A DNA stretch of 64,000 nt from Amycolatopsis palatopharyngis (lineage in GTDB: Bacteria > Actinomycetota > Actinomycetes > Mycobacteriales > Pseudonocardiaceae): the NCBI RefSeq assembly GCF_003385185.1, contig NZ_PQHZ01000030.1, positions 18,467 to 82,466 of the forward strand. Reading direction: 5' to 3'. The notes beneath the pieces were generated by a model. It saw nothing but the letters and a program-made list of their open reading frames with translations. It searched no databases and was not told where the DNA came from. Below are positions 43,724 through 53,159 of this stretch, one piece after another; the stretch's first letter is position 1, and each line of letters begins with the position of its first letter. A program made the translations under genes and the position numbers.

Positions 43724-44821
43724 TCAGAGCACCATGGGTGAGACATAGCTGCCGAACTGCGCTCGCGCCATATCGCGTTCACTCGCCTCGCCGAACAACT
43801 GCTGCTGCGCCAGCGCCTCGCTGTCGCGCCAGCGACTCTCCAGTGGATGGCCGGTGTAGAGCGCGGTGCCGCCCGCTTTGGCGAACGCGAACCGTACGGC
43901 CGCCAGCGCGCTGTCCTGCGCGTGGAACTGCGCGGCTGCCAGCATCACGCGACTGCCGCGCGAGATCGTGGGCAGCGCGGCAGGCAGCCTTGGCAGTCGC
44001 CGTGTCTCTGCCAGCAACAGCTCCCGTGCCGCCCGAAAGGCGGACACGGTGCGGTTGAGCTCTTGTTGCAGCAGCGGTTGCTCCGCCATCCGTTCGACCG
44101 AACCCAATCTGGAGCGGTGCCGCGCAGTGGAGGTGAACTCGTACAGTGCGCGACGGGCGAGGCCGAGAGCCACAGCCGCCGCGGCCTGCCGGGCCGCGAG
44201 CGCGACCGGAAGTGTCGCCGAGCCGGTCGCCCGGGACGGACCGAACGGGTCGAACACATTGGCCGTGGCGACCTGTACCCCTTCGAGCAGCACCGCGCGG
44301 CACTCAGCGGCATCGAAACCGAGTGGCTCGATATCGATCGACGTCCGCACCTCTTCGGCCGGTAGCAACACAACTGCCGGGCCTTCTCGTGATCGGACGA
44401 ACAGTGCGAACCAGTCGGCTGACACAGCTCCGGGAACCGCGGGCCAGTGGCCCGAGATCCGGTAGCAGGAGGATTCCCGCCGCAGTGTTCCGGCGATACC
44501 GGCGGTTCCGGTGACGAACGCATCCGATGGGATCTTTTTCCGGATCTCCGGCGCGGCCCAGTGCAGCACCCCCGAGTACTGCGCCGCGGCGAGCAGCCAG
44601 CCTGCGGATCCGTTGGCCTCGGCGAGCGCCTCGCACGCGTGCAGCACGGCTTCCGGATCGGCCGCCGGGCCGGCGGGTGAGGACATACCGAGCAGGCCGG
44701 CCGCCCGTAGTCTTGGCACGAGTTCGGTTCCGCTGTCGAGATCGCGGGCAACGGCTCGGGCCGCCGAGACGACATCGCCTGCCACGCCCTCCCGCTCGTC
44801 CCTTTCGGCGACGACGGTCAT
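43724..44821 (-). CDS. Acyl-CoA dehydrogenase-fold flavoprotein 1
   Basis: 365 residues with the acyl-CoA dehydrogenase/group D monooxygenase plan: AAGLLGMSSPAGP, CEALAEANGSAGWLLAAAQYSG, a beta-domain with RISGHWPAVPGAV and a helical C-terminus (LPVALAARQAAAAVALGLARRAL). It differs from true fatty-acid enzymes and is closer to hydroxylase-type relatives such as those acting on natural products. The GTG at 44833 touches GGAGG, so ATG 44821 is preferred. It overlaps or abuts the second flavoprotein upstream; the pair probably oxidises the peptide. Confidence 0.78.
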   Translation of the reverse strand: MTVVAERDEREGVAGDVVSAARAVARDLDSGTELVPRLRAAGLLGMSSPAGPAADPEAVLHACEALAEANGSAGWLLAAAQYSGVLHWAAPEIRKKIPSDAFVTGTAGIAGTLRRESSCYRISGHWPAVPGAVSADWFALFVRSREGPAVVLLPAEEVRTSIDIEPLGFDAAECRAVLLEGVQVATANVFDPFGPSRATGSATLPVALAARQAAAAVALGLARRALYEFTSTARHRSRLGSVERMAEQPLLQQELNRTVSAFRAARELLLAETRRLPRLPAALPTISRGSRVMLAAAQFHAQDSALAAVRFAFAKAGGTALYTGHPLESRWRDSEALAQQQLFGEASERDMARAQFGSYVSPMVL

Positions 44822-44825
44822 CGAT

Positions 44826-46352
44826 TCACTCACCTCCTTCGGTCACACTTGCCGCGTTCGTACCGACGAATCTGCGGGCGTTGCGCTCGTAGACGTCGTC
44901 ACTGAACGCGAGGTGCTGGCCGGTCGCGTAGATGTCTCTCAGACAACGCCGAAGCACGTCCTGTTCGGGCTCGGTTACAGCCGGACCGGCCAGTCTCACC
45001 GCACGTTCGACGATGTTCTTCGCCGTGTCGACCAGGTGCCGGAGCACCAGAGCGAGCCGCGCCTCGCAGCGAGCAGTAAGGCATTCCTTGTCCCCGAGCT
45101 CTTCCCAGTAATCGTCCACAGTGTTCAGAACCTGGCAACGGATCGCGTCGAGCCGCGTCTCGAGCCGAGCCAGGTCGATCTCGATCTCGCGTACCGGTAG
45201 GGCGGCATCGCCCGCGGCCGCGAGAGCGGTGAGTTCGTCGAGGGCGCGGCGAGCGACACCGAGTGGATGCCCGGCCAGCAGCACGCCCTGGATGTTGTAC
45301 GGGCTCAACCGGTGCAGCGGATCGGCGAAGTTCGACCGCCCGGAGAACAGCGGAGCGAGCCTCTCCGCGGGAACGGTCACATCGGTCAGCACCAGGTCGT
45401 GACTGCCCGTTCCCGCGAGGCCCGCGACATCCCAGGTGCCGAGCACCGTTGCCTCGGTCCAGGGGACGAACGCAAGCATGGGTGCCAGGTTCCCATCGTC
45501 ATCCGGAACTGTGACTCCGCCCATCAACCAGTCCGCGTGCAGGCAACCACTGTTGAAACGCCAGCGACCATCAACGCGGTAGGTGCCGGGACCGGCGCGT
45601 TCGGCACTGCCGGAGACCGCGGTGGACCCGGCCAGAACGAGCTGTCCGTCCGAAGCGACGAGATCACCCAGGCTCGAAGGCCGGAGCCAGCCGGCATACG
45701 CCGACTGATTGCCGATGAGCGTGCACCAACCGGTCGCGCCGTCCGCCCGGCTCAGCTGCTCGATGACCTTCACGATCGTTGCGGGGTGCAGGTCAAGCCC
45801 GCCCAACGCTCGGGGAACACCGATCCGGAACAGACCACACTCCCGCAGCGCGGCGACCACGCCCGCATCAAGGGTGAACGCGCTTGCGCAGTCGCGCGCA
45901 CGCTTGTGCAGCAAAGGCATCAGCGCCGAGGCGGCTCCCAGCGGCTCGGTGTGACCACTGGCCGCGTCCACCGCACGGCTCCATTCCTCGACCGCGCTGC
46001 CGAAGCCGGATGCCTGTTGCCAGTGGGCGGCAAGCGGCTCGGGAAGTGGGTGCGTTGCTTCCCAGGTGAGCTCACAGGACTGACTGTCGCCCGCTACCTC
46101 CCAAGACAGGCCCGGTGCGGTCCGCTCGGCGATATGCAGCGTGGCCCCGAGTTGGTGAACTCGCACCGAGAACTCGCAGGAAGCGCCCGCTCGGGACATC
46201 AGGTAGTGGGTCCACTCCCCGTCTCGCCGGAGGAACTTCACCGTCGTCCTGCCGTCGCCGATCCACGGCCAGGACAACGGGGCACCCAGCACCGTCCACG
46301 CCCTGGATTCGGCCACCGCCATTCGTTCTGCCTGCGAGGTCGGATGGTTCAT
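44826..46352 (-). CDS. Acyl-CoA dehydrogenase-fold flavoprotein 2 with extra N-terminal domain
   Basis: 508 residues. The first 130 (WTVLGAPLSWPWIGDGRTTV, YLMSRAGASCEFSVRV) form a separate domain resembling SRPBCC/START-type ligand-binding folds; this is a tentative call. The rest is an acyl-CoA dehydrogenase-like protein: LRECGLFRIGVPRALGGLDL, SRADGATGWCTLIGNQ, VDGRWRFNSGCLHADW, WDVAGLAGTGSHDLVL. Such N-terminal fusions are not usual in this family. ATG 46352 has GGAG upstream. Confidence 0.75.
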   Translation of the reverse strand: MNHPTSQAERMAVAESRAWTVLGAPLSWPWIGDGRTTVKFLRRDGEWTHYLMSRAGASCEFSVRVHQLGATLHIAERTAPGLSWEVAGDSQSCELTWEATHPLPEPLAAHWQQASGFGSAVEEWSRAVDAASGHTEPLGAASALMPLLHKRARDCASAFTLDAGVVAALRECGLFRIGVPRALGGLDLHPATIVKVIEQLSRADGATGWCTLIGNQSAYAGWLRPSSLGDLVASDGQLVLAGSTAVSGSAERAGPGTYRVDGRWRFNSGCLHADWLMGGVTVPDDDGNLAPMLAFVPWTEATVLGTWDVAGLAGTGSHDLVLTDVTVPAERLAPLFSGRSNFADPLHRLSPYNIQGVLLAGHPLGVARRALDELTALAAAGDAALPVREIEIDLARLETRLDAIRCQVLNTVDDYWEELGDKECLTARCEARLALVLRHLVDTAKNIVERAVRLAGPAVTEPEQDVLRRCLRDIYATGQHLAFSDDVYERNARRFVGTNAASVTEGGE

Positions 46353-46419
46353 GGCGCTCCGGCGGCCGGTGGGCTGGGTGCTGTTGGATGCTATGTGCCG
46401 CCCCGAGTGGAGGCCTCCT

Positions 46420-47763
46420 TCAATCGACTGATTTCAGCACCCTGCGCATCCGTTCATCACCGGATGTCGCGAGGGCGATTCGGCCATTGTGGACTTTCTC
46501 CGCATCGCCGAGTACGACACCGGCGGTCCTGGACGGCGCGAGGAAGTACTCGGCGACCTGGTGCACCTCGGCCGGCCCGGCATCGTTGAGCTGATCGCCG
46601 TGCTCGGCGAACCAGTCCAGATCGGCGCCGTGACCGGCCAATTCCGCCAGCAGGTCCGCGGTCGCCGTCGTGGACGTCATCGCGAGTCGTTGCCTGCCGA
46701 GTACGTAACGTCGCGCTCGCTCCAGCTCCCAGCCGTCGATCCGCTTTGTGGCCAGGGTCTCGAGTTCACGATAGGTCTCCTCCAGTGCCGCCGCCGTGAC
46801 GGCGGTGGACACGTCGAACGAGACGACCACCGTGGTCACCAACCGCCGGTGCACCAGCGTGGATCCAGGGGTGTAGCTGAAGCCGTTGCGCTCGCGCAGA
46901 TTGTCCACGAGGCGCGCAGAGAAGTACCCGCCCAGCACGAGGTTCGCGAGCTGCAGCGCGGCGAAGCGGGGATCCAGCAGGCCGACGCCCGCCATGGCGA
47001 GACGGACCGAGGACTGGACTGCTCCCGGCCGGTGCACCAGCCCGAGGGCGCCAGCGACGAACGACGGTGTGGGTGGGACCGCGAGGCCGGCGGACTTGCG
47101 GTCCCACCGGGCCATGATCCCGCGCGCCGACCGCAGGGCGGTATCCGGTGGGACGCCGCCGATCATGACCAGTGTCGCTCCGGACGGGCACACCAGCTGC
47201 CGATGCAGGTGGACGAGGTCGGCTCGATCGACAGCGAGCACCTGAGCTGCTTTCGGCATCGCCGCGCCGTATGGGTGGCCGGGGTAGAGCCTGCGGTTGA
47301 GCTCGTCGTGGACGATGAGGCCCGGCTGGTTACTCGACACCCGCATGGCACGGGCGATCCTGCCGCGGGCGACGTCCACCGGACCTGCCGGAAAGGCTGG
47401 GCAGGCTAGGGCGTCGGCGAGGATCTCCAGCAGCCGTTCGGCGTGTTCCGCGAGCGCGCTTCCCCGTACGATCAGGTTGTCGGCATCGACGGATGCCTGC
47501 AGATGCCCGCCGATCTCGTGCAGGTCGCGGTGCGGATCGCCCTGTCCTCGCGACGTAGTGCCGGCCAGTACGGTTTCCGCGAGGATCACCGCCTGTGCTC
47601 CTGGGGCGCCGATGAACGGCACCCGCAACCGGACCTCGAACAGTGTCGTCCTCCGCTCCGCCGCGATCAGGCGCAAACCGGTCGGCAACGTCTCCTGGCC
47701 GTACTCGGGCAGGGTGAGCCGCCCACCGGGTGCGACCTCGGGTATGGGACGACGTGCGATCAC
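46420..47763 (-). CDS. M16 peptidase-like subunit lacking the zinc motif
   Basis: 447 residues with the two-lobe M16B plan (ETLPTGLRLIAAERRTTLFE, a middle VSSNQPGLIVHDELNRRLYPGHPYG, then RLVDNLRERNGFSYTPGST). Where the HxxEH zinc site should be, AVILAETVLAGT occurs, so it cannot bind zinc in the usual way. The R/Y pair of the C-terminal lobe (NGFSY) is kept. GTG 47763 overlaps the partner by four bases. It should be the substrate-binding half of a heterodimer, as in PqqG-like or mitochondrial processing peptidase pairs. Confidence 0.88.
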   Translation of the reverse strand: MIARRPIPEVAPGGRLTLPEYGQETLPTGLRLIAAERRTTLFEVRLRVPFIGAPGAQAVILAETVLAGTTSRGQGDPHRDLHEIGGHLQASVDADNLIVRGSALAEHAERLLEILADALACPAFPAGPVDVARGRIARAMRVSSNQPGLIVHDELNRRLYPGHPYGAAMPKAAQVLAVDRADLVHLHRQLVCPSGATLVMIGGVPPDTALRSARGIMARWDRKSAGLAVPPTPSFVAGALGLVHRPGAVQSSVRLAMAGVGLLDPRFAALQLANLVLGGYFSARLVDNLRERNGFSYTPGSTLVHRRLVTTVVVSFDVSTAVTAAALEETYRELETLATKRIDGWELERARRYVLGRQRLAMTSTTATADLLAELAGHGADLDWFAEHGDQLNDAGPAEVHQVAEYFLAPSRTAGVVLGDAEKVHNGRIALATSGDERMRRVLKSVD

Positions 47764-49049
47764 GTTGGTGATCCCGCGACGATCTCGACCGTGGCACGCC
47801 GGTTCCGCGTAAGCGTCGCGGCCGCCGCGATCACCTGCTCGGGCCGCACCGCCGCGACGAGCCCGGGCAACGCGCGACCGAAATCCGGCCGATCGCGCTG
47901 CTGTGCGAACTTCGCCGTCCACACCGCACCGGCCAGCAGGTCGTCGAGGTTACGGGCGATACGTGCGGTCATCCGGGTCTGCACACGGAACAGCTCGTCT
48001 CGTTCGAGACAGCCGTCGGCGATGCGGGCGCACTCCTCGTCCACGACATCCAGCACCGGTCCGGCCCGGCTGTCTTCCGGAAGGTACGCGCAGACGCGCA
48101 ACGCCGTCGGGTTCCGCACGACGAAAGGGTCGTCGACCAGGTTCACCGCTGCGCCGACCCTGACCGCGGACCGGTCTGCGTGCACCAGCCTGCGGGCCAG
48201 CCGGGACTGTTCGCCGTCCCCCAGCAAATCGGCGAGAACCACGAACGCCAGGAAGTCCTCGAAGTCGGTCGATGGATCGGGGACCCGCCAGCCGCACGCG
48301 AAGGCAGGCAGCGGGGCGAGTGGGTCATGGTGCTCGCGGTGACGGGCGTCCGGCAGGTCGGGTTCGGCGAAGTCCTGCCGCCTCGGTGCCTCGCGGTAGG
48401 CGATGTCGGCGAAGTGTCGTTCGACAAGGCGCAGCGTGTGCCCGACGTCAAGATCTCCCGATACGACGAGTACCGCGTTGGCGGGCCCGTAATAGCGCCG
48501 GAAGAACTCGTCCGCGTCGGTCACGGTCGCACCACGGAGATCGGCGAACGAACCGTACCCGTCGTGGGCGTTGGCAAAGCTGTCGAACAGCACCGGGCGC
48601 AGATGCCCGCGGGGAAATCCGCCGTAGGGCACGTTCAGCACGTTGACCCGGATCTCCTCAGATACGACGTCGACCTGGTTGCGCAGGTTCTCCTCGGTGA
48701 TCCGCGGTCCGCGCATTCGGTCGGCCTCCAGGAAGAGGGCACGCTCCAGCCCGCCCTTCGGCAGGGTCTGGTGGTACACGGTGCTGTCGGCGCGGGTCGA
48801 CGCATTGAAGCTGCCGCCCGTTTCCTCGATCAGCCGCGCGTGCGCCAGCTTGTCCACGTTCGCCGACCCCTGGAACATCAAATGCTCGAAAAGATGGGCG
48901 AACCCGGCCCAGTGCCGCGGTTCCGATCGGGTGCCGATGTCGTAGGCCACCGCGACACACACCGCTGGTACCGACCGTTCCGGCACCAGGACGACGCGCA
49001 ATCCGTTGGACAACCGCGTGTCCACGTATTCCCGCGATGGCGAGGTCAC
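47760..49049 (-). CDS. M16 zinc peptidase, catalytic subunit
   Basis: 429 residues from GTG 49049. It starts YVDTRLSNGLRVVLVPERSV. The inverted zinc motif HLFEHLMFQG near residue 57 and the downstream Glu region DVVSEEIRVNV near 127 make it a complete M16B metallopeptidase. It overlaps the secreted protein gene (GTGA) and the second M16 gene (GTGA). Paired M16 proteins process leader peptides in several RiPP pathways (for example PqqF/G, AlbE/F), which is the proposed job here. Confidence 0.92.
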   Translation of the reverse strand: MTSPSREYVDTRLSNGLRVVLVPERSVPAVCVAVAYDIGTRSEPRHWAGFAHLFEHLMFQGSANVDKLAHARLIEETGGSFNASTRADSTVYHQTLPKGGLERALFLEADRMRGPRITEENLRNQVDVVSEEIRVNVLNVPYGGFPRGHLRPVLFDSFANAHDGYGSFADLRGATVTDADEFFRRYYGPANAVLVVSGDLDVGHTLRLVERHFADIAYREAPRRQDFAEPDLPDARHREHHDPLAPLPAFACGWRVPDPSTDFEDFLAFVVLADLLGDGEQSRLARRLVHADRSAVRVGAAVNLVDDPFVVRNPTALRVCAYLPEDSRAGPVLDVVDEECARIADGCLERDELFRVQTRMTARIARNLDDLLAGAVWTAKFAQQRDRPDFGRALPGLVAAVRPEQVIAAAATLTRNRRATVEIVAGSPT

Positions 49050-49501
49050 CCTTCGATCGGCCAGCTGGTCAGATTCTCCGTCGCCCCGCAATCGTGGTTC
49101 TCCGTCTGTCCACGACAGATTCGCAGATAAGCGGTGGTGGTCGGGGTGGTGTACGGACCGCGCACATCGACCGGAGCGCTTTCGCCGCCACACACTGTGA
49201 CGTGCCGGCGTTCCGGGCCGGGAGCGAGATCGAAGACCCAGCGGACCCAGACCGAGTAGCAACCGCTACCCGTGCCGCGCAACTCGCCCCGCACGATCAG
49301 TTCCTGGTCGAAAATGGAACTTCCCTCGACCCAGCGAGTTCCCGAGGCTTCGGCGGTGCCGTGCGTCGCCGACCACCGCACGCCGGCACCATCCGCGTCC
49401 TGCGCACTCGCGGTCTGCGCCGGTGCGACTGCCAGCGCCACAGCGCAGGCCAATGTGACCGTGGTGCGGAAAAAACGTTGAATGACACGAAAGCTCGTCA
49501 C
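49046..49501 (-). CDS. Small secreted protein, unknown
   Basis: 151 residues. A Sec signal peptide (RTTVTLACAVALAVAPAQTASA, cleavage near residue 33) is followed by a short beta-rich domain with four Cys that may pair (GCYSVWVRWVFDL, HVTVCGG, LRICRG, HDCGAT). It resembles small actinomycete exported proteins without known function. It is translationally coupled to the catalytic M16 gene and is the first gene of the long minus-strand run. Confidence 0.8.
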   Translation of the reverse strand: MTSFRVIQRFFRTTVTLACAVALAVAPAQTASAQDADGAGVRWSATHGTAEASGTRWVEGSSIFDQELIVRGELRGTGSGCYSVWVRWVFDLAPGPERRHVTVCGGESAPVDVRGPYTTPTTTAYLRICRGQTENHDCGATENLTSWPIEG

Positions 49502-49629
49502 CTGCGGCGCCCTTCGTTACCGGCAATCGATCGCGATGCGGCATTGACGCTAGCCAGCCGACGCGTCCGGCGGCATCAGCCGTTTTGCGGAGATTCCGGC
49601 ACTCGGGTGGCTCCTCTACGCAAAGCTCG

Positions 49630-51129
49630 CTATCCGAGTCGCTCGCGAGCGGCCTTGATACGCGACCAAGCCGCACGCACGTGCCCGCTGCCGGTCGCGG
49701 GTGCGCCGATGGCCATCCGCAACATGACCCGGTCTCGCACCTTGGTGTGGCTCAGGTACAGGTCCCCCGAGTCGTTGAGCGACTCCATCAGCCGCATCGT
49801 GAGTTCATCACCGCGCTCCCCGGTGGCGTCCGTCCACAGCGGCCGGAAGCAGACCAGTCCGAAATGATGTGGCTCGTGCACCTCGAACCCAGGATCGGCA
49901 CCGGCGAGTTCGGCGAATTCGGCGGCGAGCGCGATCCCCGTTCTGATATGGGCCCGCAACCCCTCCGCGCCGTACCACCGGATGACCGACCACAGCTTGA
50001 GCGACCGGAATCGTCGCCCCAACGGGATCTGCCAGTCGCGGTAGTCGATCACCTCGCCCGATTCGGTCGCGGAGTTACGGAGGTATTCGGGAAGGCTCGA
50101 CAGTGCGGCGATCAGCGGCCGCCGATCCGCCAGCCACAGGAGTGCGCAGTCGAAGTTCGTCAGCAGCCATTTGTGGGCGTTGCAGGCGTAGGAGTCGGCG
50201 TACTCTGCGACGCCGTCGTTGATCCAGCGCAGCTCGGGACACACCGCTGCCACTCCTGCGTATGCGGCGTCGACGTGCAGCCAGATGTCGTGTGCGCGGC
50301 AGATCTCGCCGATCGCGCGTACCGGATCGATCGCCGTGGTCGAGGTGGTCCCGACGGTCGCGCAAACGAGCACCGGCACCGCTCCCGCCGCCACGTCCTC
50401 GGTGATCAGCCGATCAAGGTGCCACGGATCCATCGCGAGTGTCCGCGGGTCCACGTCGACGACCCGCACGTTGTCCGCCCCGACACCGCTGATCCGGCCC
50501 GCCCGCTCCACGGAAGAGTGGGTCTGGCCGGAGACGTAGATCGTGCGCCGCACCGGTTCCGCGGTCACCCCCCGGCGCTGCTGGGACCTGCGCAATGCGG
50601 CGATCACCGCGACCAGCACGGCGCTCGACGCGGAGTCCTGGATGACCCCGCCGCCGCTGCCGGAGTCGGTACGGAAATGGGCAGGAAGGCCGAGTAGTTC
50701 CACCAGCCAGTCCACGACGACGGTCTCGAGTTCGGTGCACGCCGGGCTCGTCGCCCACACCATCCCCTGCACGCCGAGACCGGCCGAGAGCAGATCACCG
50801 AGGATGGCCGGTCCGCTGGCGTTGGCCGGGAAGTACGCGAAGAAGTCCGGATGCTGCCAGTGCGTGATGCCGGGGAGCACGACCCGCTCCAGATCGGCGA
50901 GCACGGAGTCGAATCCGGTGCCCCGTTCGGGCGGGTGCGCGGGCAGCGCGGCGCGCACCTCGCCAGGCCGCGCCCGGGAGCGCACCGGATAGTTCTCGAC
51001 ATCGGCGAGATAGTCGGCGATCCAGTCGACCACCCGCTTGCCGTGTTCGCGGAACTCCTCGGGAGTCATATGTCCCGCGCGGAGCCCGTCTGCCTCTTCC
51101 GATCCCGACATGGGGGTGAGCGTAACCAC
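49630..51129 (-). CDS. PLP-dependent aromatic amino acid decarboxylase
   Basis: 499 residues of the group II decarboxylase family. The N-terminal HMTPEEFREHGKRVVDWIADYL is typical. The substrate-side motif HPDFFAYFPANAS, PLP-phosphate region ASSAVLVAVIAALR, LHVDAAYAG and the PLP lysine in CNAHKWLLTNFDCAL near 310 are all present. It should decarboxylate tryptophan, tyrosine or DOPA-like substrates. Start: GTG 51129 has AAGGAG at about 11 bases; ATG 51111 is possible. It is on the RiPP strand but separated by 128 bases; no clear link. Confidence 0.92.
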   Translation of the reverse strand: MVTLTPMSGSEEADGLRAGHMTPEEFREHGKRVVDWIADYLADVENYPVRSRARPGEVRAALPAHPPERGTGFDSVLADLERVVLPGITHWQHPDFFAYFPANASGPAILGDLLSAGLGVQGMVWATSPACTELETVVVDWLVELLGLPAHFRTDSGSGGGVIQDSASSAVLVAVIAALRRSQQRRGVTAEPVRRTIYVSGQTHSSVERAGRISGVGADNVRVVDVDPRTLAMDPWHLDRLITEDVAAGAVPVLVCATVGTTSTTAIDPVRAIGEICRAHDIWLHVDAAYAGVAAVCPELRWINDGVAEYADSYACNAHKWLLTNFDCALLWLADRRPLIAALSSLPEYLRNSATESGEVIDYRDWQIPLGRRFRSLKLWSVIRWYGAEGLRAHIRTGIALAAEFAELAGADPGFEVHEPHHFGLVCFRPLWTDATGERGDELTMRLMESLNDSGDLYLSHTKVRDRVMLRMAIGAPATGSGHVRAAWSRIKAARERLG

Positions 51130-51264
51130 GTGGTCGCCAGCTCCTTGACCTCGACATTACTTTAGGTCTTAGCCTCGTCGGCACCGGGATTGTCGGTGGG
51201 CGCGGTTACCGTGACCGCCAGACGCACCGCCCGGCTCCGCCGGACACCACCACTGGGGGCCCTG

Positions 51265-53151
51265 ATGAGCATGGAAGTCACCGCGTGGCACTCGCTGTAC
51301 AGCACGATGCACGCGCAGGAGGAACGCAGGTCGTTCTCGATGGCGACGTTCCGCAGGATCGGCCGCTTCGCCGCGCCCCACCGGCGCAGGCTGGGGATGT
51401 TCCTGGTGCTCAGCGTCGCCGGGGCCGCACTCGCGGTCGCCACTCCCGTCCTCGCGGGCCGCGTGGTCAACACGATCGTCGACGGTGGCGCGACCAGCAC
51501 CCTCATCTTCCTCGCCGTACTCATCGCGGGGATCGCGATCCTCGACGCGGCGCTCGGGCTGCTGACCAGATGGCTGTCCTCGCGTATCGGTGAGGGGCTG
51601 ATCCTCGACCTCAGGACGGCCGTATTCGACCACGTCCAGCGGATGCCGGTAGCGTTCTTCACCCGCACCAGGACCGGCGCGCTGGTAAGCCGGCTGAACA
51701 ACGACGTGATCGGTGCGCAGCGGGCGTTCAGCAATACGCTGTCCGGGGTCGTCAGCAACCTGGTGACCCTGGCGCTCACCCTCGTGGTGATGCTCGGGAT
51801 CTCCTGGCAGATCACCCTGCTCGCCCTGCTGTTGCTGCCAGTGTTCGTACTGCCGGCGCGCAGGATGGGAAACCGCCTCGCGCGGCTCGAGCGGGAGGCG
51901 GCCGACCACAACTCGGCGATGAGCACGCAGATGACCGAACGGTTCTCCGCACCCGGCGCGACACTGGTCAAGCTCTTCGGCAGGCCCGCGGAGGAGTCGG
52001 CGGAGTTCGCGTCACGGGCGCGGCGGGTGCGCGATATCGGCGTGCGCACGGCGATGGTGCAGTACGTCTTCATCACCGCGCTCACGCTGGTGTCCGCCCT
52101 GGCGCTGGCGCTGGTCTACGGCCTCGGCGGGTTCTATGCCCTGCGCGGCCAGCTGGACTCGGGCGCGGTCGTGGCGCTGGCGCTGCTGCTCACCCGGCTG
52201 TACTCGCCGTTGACCGCGCTCGCCAGCGCGCGGGTCGAGGTGATGAGCGCGCTGGTGAGCTTCGAGCGAGTGTTCGAGGTGCTGGATCTGCCGCCGCTGA
52301 TCACCGAGAAGCCCGACGCCGAGCGAGTGCCGGAGGGGCCGGTCGCGGTGGAGTTCGATCGGGTCCGGTTCAGCTACCCCTCGGCGGAAAAGGTTTCGCT
52401 CGCTTCCCTCGAGGAGGTCGCCACGCTCGACAAGCGCGGTGGGGTCGAGGTCCTGCACGAGGTGTCCTTCCGTGCCGAGCCTGGACAGGTGGTGGCACTG
52501 GTCGGCTCGTCCGGAGCGGGTAAGTCGACGATCGCGCAGCTGCTGCCCCGGCTCTACGACGTCGACAGCGGTGCCATCCGTTTGTCCGGAGTGGACGTCC
52601 GGGACGCTTCGGCGGATTCGCTGCGGCAAACCATCGGGATGGTGACGCAGGACGGTCATCTCTTCCACGACACGATCAGGGCGAACCTGGTGCTGGCCAA
52701 GCCGGACGCCTCGGAGACCGAGGTGTGGGACGCGCTGCGCAGGGCACGTCTGGCCGATCTCATCGAGTCCCTCGCTGACGGTCTGGACACCGTGGTCGGC
52801 GAGCGCGGCTACCGGTTGTCCGGGGGCGAGCGGCAGCGGCTGACGATCGCCAGGCTGCTACTGGCCGGTCAGCGCGTGGTGATTCTGGACGAGGCGACGG
52901 CGCACCTGGACTCCTCATCGGAAGCCGCGGTGCAGGAGGCACTGACCGAGGCGCTCGCGGGGCGGACCGCGGTGGTGATCGCGCACCGGCTCTCCACGGT
53001 CCGCGCGGCCGACCTGATCCTCGTCATCGAGGAAGGTCAGGTGGTGGAACGTGGCACCCACAGCGAGCTGATCGAACTGGACGGTCGGTATCAGGAGCTG
53101 TACCGGACCCAGTTCGACCAGCCCGCGGCCGCAGCGGCGGCCGTCGGGTGA
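51265..53151 (+). CDS. ABC exporter, fused permease-ATPase
   Basis: 628 residues of the MsbA/LmrA type. Six membrane helices (from GMFLVLSVAGAALAVATPVL) precede an ATPase domain: Walker A LVGSSGAGKSTIAQLL, signature RLSGGERQRLTIARLLL, Walker B VVILDEATAHLDSSSE and switch His VVIAHRLSTV. An insertion of about 15 residues (KVSLASLEEVATLDKRGG) lies before Walker A. ATG 51265 is a likely start. It is divergent from the decarboxylase; substrate unknown. Confidence 0.92.
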   Translation: MSMEVTAWHSLYSTMHAQEERRSFSMATFRRIGRFAAPHRRRLGMFLVLSVAGAALAVATPVLAGRVVNTIVDGGATSTLIFLAVLIAGIAILDAALGLLTRWLSSRIGEGLILDLRTAVFDHVQRMPVAFFTRTRTGALVSRLNNDVIGAQRAFSNTLSGVVSNLVTLALTLVVMLGISWQITLLALLLLPVFVLPARRMGNRLARLEREAADHNSAMSTQMTERFSAPGATLVKLFGRPAEESAEFASRARRVRDIGVRTAMVQYVFITALTLVSALALALVYGLGGFYALRGQLDSGAVVALALLLTRLYSPLTALASARVEVMSALVSFERVFEVLDLPPLITEKPDAERVPEGPVAVEFDRVRFSYPSAEKVSLASLEEVATLDKRGGVEVLHEVSFRAEPGQVVALVGSSGAGKSTIAQLLPRLYDVDSGAIRLSGVDVRDASADSLRQTIGMVTQDGHLFHDTIRANLVLAKPDASETEVWDALRRARLADLIESLADGLDTVVGERGYRLSGGERQRLTIARLLLAGQRVVILDEATAHLDSSSEAAVQEALTEALAGRTAVVIAHRLSTVRAADLILVIEEGQVVERGTHSELIELDGRYQELYRTQFDQPAAAAAAVG

Positions 53152-53159
53152 CCAGACGC

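Noticed and set aside
31312..49501. Lanthipeptide, lasso peptide or thiopeptide cluster
   Set aside because: Precursors contain no Cys, and no LanB/LanM/LanC, YcaO, radical SAM, or lasso cyclase/B1/B2 proteins are present.
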